Shown: piece after piece, positions 19,263 through 24,712 of the stretch
Layout: each line of letters opens with the position of its first letter
Numbering within the stretch: position 1 is the first letter of the stretch
IMG/VR virus record: IMGVR_UViG_3300002350_000002
Location: 1 to 24,712 of that record
Source of the DNA: a virus
Direction: 5' to 3' (one strand)
DNA length: 24,712 nucleotides
Translations under genes and position numbers: made by a program
Notes under the pieces: model-generated
Databases searched by the model: none
Told to the model about the DNA's origin: nothing
Seen by the model: only the letters and a program-made list of their open reading frames with translations

Positions 19263-20162
19263 ATGTTAAAAGTATATGATATGTTTTCGGGGATAGGTGG
19301 ATTTGCTCTAGGATTTCAAAAAGAGGGCTTTAAAATATCTGCTTTTGCAGAGTTAGATAAGTATCCTTCTGAAGTTTTAGCTAAGAATTTTCCAAATATC
19401 CCCAATTATGGAGATGTAACAAAAGTAAAATATGAAAAAGATCAGTTTGATTTAATTGTTGGGGGTTTTCCCTGCACAGACATATCTATAGCAAGCCAAT
19501 CAAAGGAGGGTATATATGGAAAAAGATCGTTCCTATGGAAAGAATTCTTCCGAGCAGTTAGAGATGTTCAACCAAAATACTGTGTCATTGAAAATGTCTT
19601 TATGCTGCTTGGAAGAGGGCTTGAAACGGTATTACAAGACCTTGCCAGCATCGGGTACGATGCGACTTATACAACGCTCGATGCCCAATACTGTGGAACA
19701 GCCCAACGAAGGCGTAGGGTTTACATTTTGGGGGTGCGTGATGGAATCCCCGCCAATAGCGATATACTCCAGTTTGGCCCTCGTAGTACTAGAACCTGTC
19801 AACAAAGCGTGGAACTTGTCAAAAAGAGCTTTGAATGGAATTTTAAAAAGAGCATGTGGTTCAATGAAACCTTTGCCTACTTTACTCGCCAAAGAAGTGA
19901 TCAATTTGATGAATGCGGAGTCTCATCAACCTTAACAAAAAGAGATTATAAATCATTTACAGATTTAGTAGTTTCTAATGGAAATATACGCAGAGTAACG
20001 CCTACAGAGAGGCTTCGCCTCATGGGTTTTCCTGACGATTGGCACATTGAAAGTGCTTCAAATACAGATAAATATAAATATAATGGTATGCATGTACCTT
20101 CAGTTAGATACATTGCTAAATGTTTAAAGGAGTATCATGAATGTTTGAGTTCTCAAAAATAG
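19263..20162 (+). CDS. DNA (cytosine-5-)-methyltransferase, 299 aa
   Basis: A complete C5 methyltransferase that transfers methyl from SAM to cytosine C5 in DNA. Motif I is DMFSGIGGFALG (6-17). Motif IV has catalytic Cys71 in GGFPCTDIS. Motif VI is ENV (110-112) and motif VIII is QRRRR (148-152). Motif IX/X is visible around RVTPTERLRLMGFP and YNGMHVPSVRYIAKCL. Full length, so it should be active. The start at 19263 (ATG) is set by AAGGAGG 4 nt upstream, in preference to TTG 19260. The specificity cannot be read. No restriction partner is seen, so it is likely a solitary, protective phage methylase. Confidence 0.93.
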   Translation: MLKVYDMFSGIGGFALGFQKEGFKISAFAELDKYPSEVLAKNFPNIPNYGDVTKVKYEKDQFDLIVGGFPCTDISIASQSKEGIYGKRSFLWKEFFRAVRDVQPKYCVIENVFMLLGRGLETVLQDLASIGYDATYTTLDAQYCGTAQRRRRVYILGVRDGIPANSDILQFGPRSTRTCQQSVELVKKSFEWNFKKSMWFNETFAYFTRQRSDQFDECGVSSTLTKRDYKSFTDLVVSNGNIRRVTPTERLRLMGFPDDWHIESASNTDKYKYNGMHVPSVRYIAKCLKEYHECLSSQK

Positions 20163-20773
20163 CAGAAAAGTTTGACGAACACTTGTCTGGACAACTATAT
20201 TGGCACAGTAATTTTGTTAATCATTTCTTGCCAGAAATTGCATCGGTATTTATGGCAGAAGAAACAAATTGTTATGATTTTGGGGCAAGCACAGGTAATG
20301 TAGAGTTGGCTTTATCAAGTATGATTAAGTCGAGAAACATAGACTATATACCTGTGGAAAAATGCAAGGAAATGGCAGAAAGATATAAGGGCGAAAGCGA
20401 AGTGGTCGTTGATGACTTCCTTAATATTTATATGGAAGAGTTTTCATTTGCTACATGCATTTTGTCTCTATGCTTTATTCATCCATCAAAAAGAGAAACA
20501 TTTATTGATTCTTTAAAAAATAATTGTATGATTGGCGGTGCTTTTGTAGTTTTGGAGAAAATGAAATCTAAGGGTGGATATTTAGGAACAGCTTTAAATA
20601 GAGTTACATGGCGTAATAAGATTGAAAATGGTGAATCTTTAAAGATGGTGATTAACAAAGAGCTTTCTTTAAGTGGTGTACAATATCCGCTAAGTGAAAA
20701 AGAACTTGAAGGATTTGAGCTAATATGGGCTTATGGTGATTTTCGTGCTTATATTTGGATAAAGGAATTTTAA
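20141..20773 (+). CDS. Class I SAM methyltransferase, CmoA-like, 210 aa
   Basis: SAM-binding motif I YDFGASTGN (45-53), a second acidic site IPVEKCKEM (70-78), VVDDFLN (89-95) and ATCILSLCFIHP (104-115) fit a Rossmann methyltransferase. The N-terminal FDEHLSGQLYWHSNFVNHF and the C-terminal FELIWAYGDFRAYIWIK resemble CmoA-type enzymes, which act on tRNA wobble uridine, but the substrate could be another nucleic acid. AAAGGAG precedes the ATG, and the gene overlaps the cytosine methylase by 22 nt, so the two are co-translated. Confidence 0.75.
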   Translation: MFEFSKIAEKFDEHLSGQLYWHSNFVNHFLPEIASVFMAEETNCYDFGASTGNVELALSSMIKSRNIDYIPVEKCKEMAERYKGESEVVVDDFLNIYMEEFSFATCILSLCFIHPSKRETFIDSLKNNCMIGGAFVVLEKMKSKGGYLGTALNRVTWRNKIENGESLKMVINKELSLSGVQYPLSEKELEGFELIWAYGDFRAYIWIKEF

Positions 20774-20774
20774 A

Positions 20775-21020
20775 ATGGATGAAGAATTAGATTATCATTG
20801 TTCTGAATGCGGTATTCAAATTTCGGAATGGATGCTAAGAGATGTTGATGGTGTTACAATTGACACATGCTTAAATTGTGCAATTAAAACATCGTTAATG
20901 TTATGTCCTGTGTGCGATAAAAACATAGGTATGACGAATGTAGATCGTGCAAATAGAATACTTGGTGAAGGATGGGAAGAGATGTGCGAAGAGTGTGCAA
21001 AAGCATTTATTGAAAAATAG
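20775..21020 (+). CDS. Multi-zinc-ribbon protein, 81 aa
   Basis: Four CxxC pairs: C9/C12, C32/C35, C44/C47 and C71/C74, enough for two zinc sites. Small treble-clef or zinc-ribbon proteins often bind nucleic acids or partner proteins. AAGGAATTT precedes the ATG, one base after the methyltransferase stop. Confidence 0.7.
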   Translation: MDEELDYHCSECGIQISEWMLRDVDGVTIDTCLNCAIKTSLMLCPVCDKNIGMTNVDRANRILGEGWEEMCEECAKAFIEK

Positions 21021-21055
21021 CCAAGTTTTATTGTGTCAACAATGGGGTATTTATA

Positions 21056-21184
21056 ATGGAAGACTGTAAAAAATGGTATACTTGTTCTTACTGTGCATTT
21101 AAATTCTACTGGGAAGGTTTAGAAGATCCAGAACAATGCCCAAAATGTAGATGTGAAAAAATTATTTTAATAAAAGAAAAATAA
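21056..21184 (+). CDS. Zinc-ribbon micro-protein, 42 aa
   Basis: The ATG at 21056 follows GGGG about 10 nt upstream. CSYC (C10, C13) and CPKC (C28, C31) form a rubredoxin/zinc-ribbon knuckle spaced like short RNA-polymerase-type ribbons. It is the third zinc protein in this unit after 18580 and 20775. Confidence 0.65.
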   Translation: MEDCKKWYTCSYCAFKFYWEGLEDPEQCPKCRCEKIILIKEK

Positions 21185-21212
21185 AATTTTATAAAAACTT
21201 TAGGGAGCATAA

Positions 21213-22169
21213 ATGACAATCAACAGAAGAATATTTTATGCTTGCCAAGCAGTTGGAATTGGTGACAAAGACGGTGCAAATTTTACTGTTGCTCATGGTG
21301 TTCAGAGCGTTGGAATAAACACACAGTTTAACTTAGAACAAATTTTTGAAGTTGGTATGATTTCAATTTATGAAAATGTTGAAAATGTTCCTGATGTTGA
21401 AGTAACTTTAGAAAAAGTATTAGACGGAAGGCCACTTCTTTACGCTTTAGCAACAGCGAGTGCTGCTGGAACTACCTTATCAGCAAAATCAGTAGCACAA
21501 TGCTCTGTAGCGTTAGCTATTTTTGATGACACATCTGTAGCTGCAACTGGTACAGCAAAAGCTGGTTGTGTAATGAAAAGTGGTGTTGTAAGCCAAATAA
21601 CATATAAAATAGCAGTTGAAGGAAATGCAACAGAATCTATAACCATTGTTGGAAATCATAAGATTTGGACAAATGCTTTAAGCCCATCAAATGGAGAATG
21701 GTACATAGATAATCTTCCGGCAACAAATGTTCCAGATGATGAACCAGATTTAACCGTACAAAGAAGACAGCATGTTAACATTGGTGCTTCAAAAATACCA
21801 AATTGCATACCAGCAATATCATCGTTTCAATCAATGTCTGTTAGTGCAAATATAACTAGAGAAAAAATACTTGAGCTTGGAAGCAAAGTTCCATATTTTA
21901 GATATGCAAAATTTCCAGTAGAAGTAACAGCAGAATTTGAAATTATAGCAAAAAAGGGTGATCAGATAGGCGTTGTTGAAGATGCCAATAATCTTACAGA
22001 TGAAGAAATAAAATTGGTTTTCTTAAATGGAACAATAATAGACCTTGGAAAGAAGAATAAGTTGCAATCTGCAAATTATCAGGGTGGCGGTACAGATGGT
22101 GGAAATGCAACGATAACATATAGTTTTAAAACATTTAACGATTTTACCGTAACAGATCCAGCAACATGA
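21213..22169 (+). CDS. Probable tail-tube / virion structural protein, 318 aa
   Basis: No signal or membrane segment. The sequence is rich in Ala, Val, Thr and Asn with alternating beta-like strands and ends DFTVTDPAT, matching the composition of major virion proteins. An opening with VQSVGINTQFNLEQIFEVG and the phrase ENVPDVEVTLEKVLDGRPLL is reminiscent of tail-tube proteins I know from large phages; this is recognition by eye, not a search. TTAGGGAGC precedes the ATG. Major capsid is an alternative, but there is no scaffold or protease beside it. Confidence 0.55.
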   Translation: MTINRRIFYACQAVGIGDKDGANFTVAHGVQSVGINTQFNLEQIFEVGMISIYENVENVPDVEVTLEKVLDGRPLLYALATASAAGTTLSAKSVAQCSVALAIFDDTSVAATGTAKAGCVMKSGVVSQITYKIAVEGNATESITIVGNHKIWTNALSPSNGEWYIDNLPATNVPDDEPDLTVQRRQHVNIGASKIPNCIPAISSFQSMSVSANITREKILELGSKVPYFRYAKFPVEVTAEFEIIAKKGDQIGVVEDANNLTDEEIKLVFLNGTIIDLGKKNKLQSANYQGGGTDGGNATITYSFKTFNDFTVTDPAT

Positions 22170-22381
22170 ATAATATTGAGCAAAAACAAATTAAAACTTT
22201 GGAAGATTTCAATCTTGAATTGCAATTTCATTTTACATTGCAATATGAAAGAATCAAAAAGCTTGAAGAAGCCATAAAAACTCATCAAGAAGAAATGGAA
22301 AACCATTGGTTGTATGCTGGTATAGATAAAAGGCAAGTTCCAGATTGGGATACCAATAAAAAACTTTGGGATTGTTTGTAA
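22166..22381 (+). CDS. Coiled-coil protein after the structural gene, 71 aa
   Basis: A 4-bp ATGA overlap couples it to the tail-tube-like gene. Charged helix (LQYERIKKLEEAIKTHQEEM) followed by a Trp-rich C-terminus. It may be a tail assembly or chaperone partner by position; no family is recognised. Confidence 0.65.
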   Translation: MNNIEQKQIKTLEDFNLELQFHFTLQYERIKKLEEAIKTHQEEMENHWLYAGIDKRQVPDWDTNKKLWDCL

Positions 22382-22399
22382 TCATATGGGTAAACAGAC

Positions 22400-22546
22400 A
22401 TGGATACAGATGATTCATATATAATCATATTTACAAACGAAATGCTAAAGTCTATTGGTATAGACACAAATCAAGATGACATTGATGTAAAGATAGTGGT
22501 TGAAAACGGAACTATTAAAGTATTGAGAAAAGAAAATGTTGTTTGA
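22400..22546 (+). CDS. SpoVT/AbrB-like mini-protein, 48 aa
   Basis: Residues 8-43 (IIIFTNEMLKSIGIDTNQ, then DDIDVKIVVENGTIKVLRK) align by eye with the half-domain of AbrB/MazE swapped-hairpin DNA-binding proteins (pattern: strand, LxxLGI, DxVxVxVxxGxIxVR). If so it would act as a dimer on DNA, as a regulator or antitoxin. The ribosome site is weak, so the gene is tentative. It overlaps the next gene by 11 nt. Confidence 0.5.
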   Translation: MDTDDSYIIIFTNEMLKSIGIDTNQDDIDVKIVVENGTIKVLRKENVV

Positions 22547-22655
22547 TAACTACATTTGTGCTTTTTTTCAATATGTATGTTACGCAATAGTATATTTGCT
22601 TATAATGAAATTAATAAAAGATATATTAAATGAGGATTCCGATAAATTTTTTTGA
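22536..22655 (+). CDS. Membrane micro-protein, 39 aa
   Basis: The ATG at 22536 lies in the end of the previous gene. One hydrophobic span (CAFFQYVCYAIVYLLIM, about 8-24) is followed by a charged tail. It overlaps E20, whose boxes run over its last codons. Could be the toxin-like partner of the AbrB-like gene, but that is speculation from adjacency and hydrophobicity. Confidence 0.4.
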   Translation: MLFDNYICAFFQYVCYAIVYLLIMKLIKDILNEDSDKFF

Positions 22656-22669
22656 GTGTTAAACGAATA
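22642..22669 (+). promoter_or_regulatory. Promoter-like element E20
   Basis: ATAAATTT, 14 nt, CGAATA: the most diverged left box. It drives the 22710 gene, which has CCAAGGAGA 29-36 nt downstream of CGAATA. Confidence 0.65.
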
Positions 22670-22709
22670 ACAGTATGTGTAAGGAATACATAACCCAAGG
22701 AGAAAAGAT

Positions 22710-22997
22710 ATGATGATTTACGATTGGCTTTTTGGCAAGGAAAAGAAAAAGAATTGTGGAGGTTGCAAATTAAAGCAACAAGATAAATCAATAGCAGAAT
22801 TTGTTTCTGAGCTTAACTTGCTAAAAGCAAAATTTAATGACTTAGAGTTAGATTATATTGAGTTAGAAAATATTAATGCATCATTAATTTCTTCTAATGA
22901 GGAACTAAAAACTAAAAATAACGAACTAATATCTGTACTGTTAAAAGTATCTGATATAGCAAGAGTTAGTGTTGAATGTAATAAAAAGGGATATTAA
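22710..22997 (+). CDS. Coiled-coil protein with a CGGC motif, 95 aa
   Basis: The N-terminus (MMIYDWLFGKEKKK) is followed by CGGC (C16, C19), then a long coiled coil from about 30 to 80 (ELNLLKAKFNDLELDYIELE, then LKTKNNELISVLLK). A single CxxC near a coiled coil suggests a metal or disulfide site, not a defined enzyme. Family unknown. Confidence 0.65.
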   Translation: MMIYDWLFGKEKKKNCGGCKLKQQDKSIAEFVSELNLLKAKFNDLELDYIELENINASLISSNEELKTKNNELISVLLKVSDIARVSVECNKKGY

Positions 22998-23005
22998 CTG
23001 AAATT

Positions 23006-23071
23006 ATAAGGTGTCTGGACTTATGTTGGTGGGAAAAGTCTTACTGGTTGTGTTGACCAGAGACACCTTAT
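23006..23071 (+). promoter_or_regulatory. 11-bp inverted repeat in front of csrA-like gene
   Basis: ATAAGGTGTCT (23006-23016) and AGACACCTTAT (23061-23071) are perfectly complementary. GG/CC extends the stem past a 2-nt bulge, and an internal GACT/AGTC pair lies in the 44-nt loop. AGGAGG for the csrA-like gene follows about 10 nt later. It looks like a structured leader or a small RNA, possibly a target of the encoded CsrA. Confidence 0.6.
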
Positions 23072-23094
23072 GATAAATTTTAGGAGGAATTATT

Positions 23095-23325
23095 ATGGAA
23101 ATTGGAAGTTTAGTTTTTGCTAGAAAGTTGAATGAAGCTTTTACTATTTATACAGATTCTGGTGATATAGAGGTTACCATTAAAGAAATAAATGTATCTT
23201 CAAATCAAGTTAGAGTGCGTATTAGAGCACCAAAAAACATTAAAATCATGCGAGATAATGCAGTTGATTTAAAACCAAAAGACATATTGTTCACACCAAC
23301 AATTCCAAGATCGGAGAAAAGATGA
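23095..23325 (+). CDS. csrA: CsrA-like translational regulator, 76 aa
   Basis: CsrA/RsmA proteins bind GGA motifs in mRNA leaders and control translation or stability. Here LVFARKLNEAFTIY (6-19), DIEVTIKEI (24-32), NQVRVRIRAPKNIKIMRD (37-54) match the family core, including the Arg of the FxR motif (R10) and the Arg near the C-terminal strand (R53) that contact RNA. The C-terminal extension of about 15 residues is longer than E. coli CsrA. TTAGGAGGAAT, which contains GGA, precedes the ATG, allowing self-control. It overlaps the DUF1501 gene by ATGA. Confidence 0.85.
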   Translation: MEIGSLVFARKLNEAFTIYTDSGDIEVTIKEINVSSNQVRVRIRAPKNIKIMRDNAVDLKPKDILFTPTIPRSEKR

Positions 23326-24599
23326 ACAGAAGACATTTTATAAAACATACGGCTGGAATTTCAGCACTTTCTTTTGTGAGCAAAGTTAAGGCACAAGAAG
23401 AAACGCTTAAAAAGTCTGGAAAAAAGCTTATTGTATTGTGGATGGGCGGTGGTCCTAGCCATATGGATCTTTGGGATTTAAAGCAGGGTCAAGCAAATGG
23501 TGGTGAATTTAAACAAATACTTACTTCAGCAAATGGGGTTAGCATTAGTGAAGTTCTTCCAACAATCGCTTCTCAGTTTCACAATTTAGTTGCTGTTCGA
23601 TCTCTTGTGACTAACGAAGGAAGTCATGAGAGAGGAACTGTTTTAATGAATACTGGGCATCAACCAAGCGTTGTTGTGCAGTATCCATCCATTGGATCAG
23701 TAACATCTTCGCTTTTAACATCAAAAGAACTACCCTTACCAGGATTTATTGGTATTGGAAATTCAGCACAAAGAATTGGGCCAGGATTTTTAGGAACAAA
23801 TCTTGCACCATTCACGGTTCAAAATGCTGGAACTCCACCAGAAAACATTAAAGCACCAAAGGAAATAGATGATGAAGAAAGACTTAGACGAAGACAAAGA
23901 CTGTTTTATACATTGGAAGACGATTTTTCGGAAAGAATTGCACCTCACATTAAAAATAGTGTGGCTAGAGAAGCTATGGGCAATCATGCTCAATCTCATT
24001 CTAATATCTATGGCAAAGCCTTTGATCTTACACTATCTCCGCTAAAAACAATCTTTGAACTAAAAGACGAAAATCCTAAAACGATTGAGTCTTATGGTGG
24101 TAGAGGAAATAACTTTGGAATGGGTTGTCTTCTTGCTAGAAAGTTAATTTCTAAAGGAGTTAGCTGTGTACAAATCGACCTGGGTGGATGGGATAATCAT
24201 AGCAATATCTTTAGTACTATTAGGAATGGGAATGGGAATCGTCTTGATATGGGCATGGGATATTTGGTCAAGGACTTGGTAGATATGGGTATGTGGAAAG
24301 ATACTGTAGTTATGTGGATGGGCGAGTTTGGTCGCACACCTAAGATCAATCAGAATGCTGGTCGTGATCATTGGGCCAGATGTTGGTCTGTGGTTCTTGG
24401 GGGTGGTACTATCAAAGGTGGACAGGTTTATGGATCTACAACCTCTGATGGCATGGACATTAAAGACAAGCCTTGCAGCATTTCAGATATTTATGCTACA
24501 GTGTACAAAGCTTTGGGTTTAGACCCAATGTTTCAAATTCGAGATAATTTAGGGCGACCAATACCTATATCAGAAGGAAAATCGTTAGATATATTTTGA
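23322..24599 (+). CDS. DUF1501 exported protein with Tat signal, 425 aa
   Basis: DUF1501 proteins are abundant in planctomycetes, belong to the sulfatase/alkaline-phosphatase-like superfamily, and are exported; the reaction is undefined. The N-terminus NRRHFIKHTAGISALSF is a Tat signal, with likely cleavage after VKA at residue 24. Typical motifs are WMGGGPSHMDLWDLK (about 40-54), GVSCVQIDLGGWDNHSNIF and the C-terminal VVMWMGEFGRTPKINQNAGR, DHWARCW and LGGGTIKGGQVYG. Length is full. It is co-translated with csrA-like by a 4-bp overlap. A planctomycete-type host gene in an otherwise phage-like window suggests transfer or an auxiliary metabolic gene. Confidence 0.9.
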   Translation: MNRRHFIKHTAGISALSFVSKVKAQEETLKKSGKKLIVLWMGGGPSHMDLWDLKQGQANGGEFKQILTSANGVSISEVLPTIASQFHNLVAVRSLVTNEGSHERGTVLMNTGHQPSVVVQYPSIGSVTSSLLTSKELPLPGFIGIGNSAQRIGPGFLGTNLAPFTVQNAGTPPENIKAPKEIDDEERLRRRQRLFYTLEDDFSERIAPHIKNSVAREAMGNHAQSHSNIYGKAFDLTLSPLKTIFELKDENPKTIESYGGRGNNFGMGCLLARKLISKGVSCVQIDLGGWDNHSNIFSTIRNGNGNRLDMGMGYLVKDLVDMGMWKDTVVMWMGEFGRTPKINQNAGRDHWARCWSVVLGGGTIKGGQVYGSTTSDGMDIKDKPCSISDIYATVYKALGLDPMFQIRDNLGRPIPISEGKSLDIF

Positions 24600-24712
24600 T
24601 TAATTATTCTTTATGCTTATATGGTAAATTTGTAAATTCTGTTGAAGAATCTTTAAACAGTATGGAAAGGTTCTCAACAGGATTGCTTGAATTTTTTTCA
24701 AAATTAAATCAT
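24600..24712. other. Right edge, no assignable gene
   Basis: The 113 nt after DUF1501 hold no plus-strand start with a ribosome site. On the minus strand one frame reads open into the edge and stops near 24600, and another gives a plausible tail (TEFTNLPYKHKE) but meets a TGA at the very edge. A converging minus-strand gene may begin outside the window. Confidence 0.3.

Noticed and set aside
19516-19935. 139-codon frame inside the methyltransferase
   Set aside because: A shadow in another frame of a gene with all catalytic motifs intact. AAAGGAGG at its start is internal coding sequence.
24600-24712. Second YkgJ-like gene on the minus strand at the right edge
   Set aside because: One frame ends KHKE like the YkgJ-type product, but an in-frame TGA lies at the very edge and there is no start. 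The similarity is too short.
1-24712. CRISPR arrays, insertion sequences or integrase
   Set aside because: No spaced palindromic repeats of constant length with unique spacers, no terminal inverted repeats with a transposase, and no tyrosine- or serine-recombinase motifs were seen. The E elements are spaced irregularly and carry genes.

Overview
The window looks like the accessory and early part of an AT-rich tailed-phage (or prophage) genome. Evidence for this is very dense, almost entirely plus-strand packing of about 65 mostly tiny genes with 1-20 nt overlaps, strong AAGGAG ribosome binding sites, a DUF932 phage/plasmid protein, a phage-style tRNA, DNA methyltransferase genes and a probable tail-tube/virion protein. 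The host is probably a planctomycete or a relative, because the right end carries a Tat-exported DUF1501 protein of the planctomycete type in a 4-bp overlap with a CsrA homologue. That host assignment is inference.

The dominant structure is a 28-bp bipartite element, consensus CTAAATAA-N14-CGAATA, present 20 times and only on the plus strand, always with exactly 14 nt between the two boxes. TAAAT and CGAAT are invariant in all 20 copies. Each copy precedes a gene cassette, so the window reads as a chain of promoter - ribosome site - small-gene units. I call the copies E1 to E20 in coordinate order. The geometry (TAAA, 17 nt, CGAATA) resembles sigma-28/FliA-type promoters, which is a hypothesis. 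Eight copies supply the stop codon of the upstream gene from their own TAA, one starts directly after the tRNA 3' end, and one (E18) lies inside the last codons of a helix-turn-helix gene.

Layout: 1-900, end of an upstream gene and four small genes. 900-1404, no convincing genes but hairpin-rich cassettes between E1, E2, E3 and E4, which are candidate small RNAs. 1475-2513, four small genes. 2597-3730, the DUF932 gene, followed by a double hairpin and a terminator. 3900-4134, another gene-free, hairpin-bearing cassette. 4231-15233, about 45 small unrecognised genes in units driven by E9 to E17, with a tandem gene duplication (7437-7863), a CAU tRNA (11579-11653) and a small lipoprotein candidate (15078). 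15237-16933, an HTH protein and a Thr-rich mucin-like protein. 16947-17414, the only credible minus-strand gene, a YkgJ-type CxxCxxCC protein. 17470-18513, a secreted Tyr/Asn/Gln-rich protein and a 2-oxoglutarate/Fe(II) oxygenase. 18580-21184, a C5-cytosine DNA methyltransferase, a CmoA-like methyltransferase and zinc-ribbon proteins. 21213-22169, a probable tail-tube protein. 22400-22997, small genes including an AbrB-like mini-protein. 23095-24599, csrA-like and DUF1501 genes.

Taken together, the sequence suggests a modular expression system in which one dedicated sigma-like specificity fires many short cassettes. Several transcripts also carry 5' UTR hairpins (before the DUF932, 8430, 16041, methyltransferase and csrA genes) that could add post-transcriptional control. 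Most small proteins have no recognisable function; where I say so, the annotation describes only what is visible.
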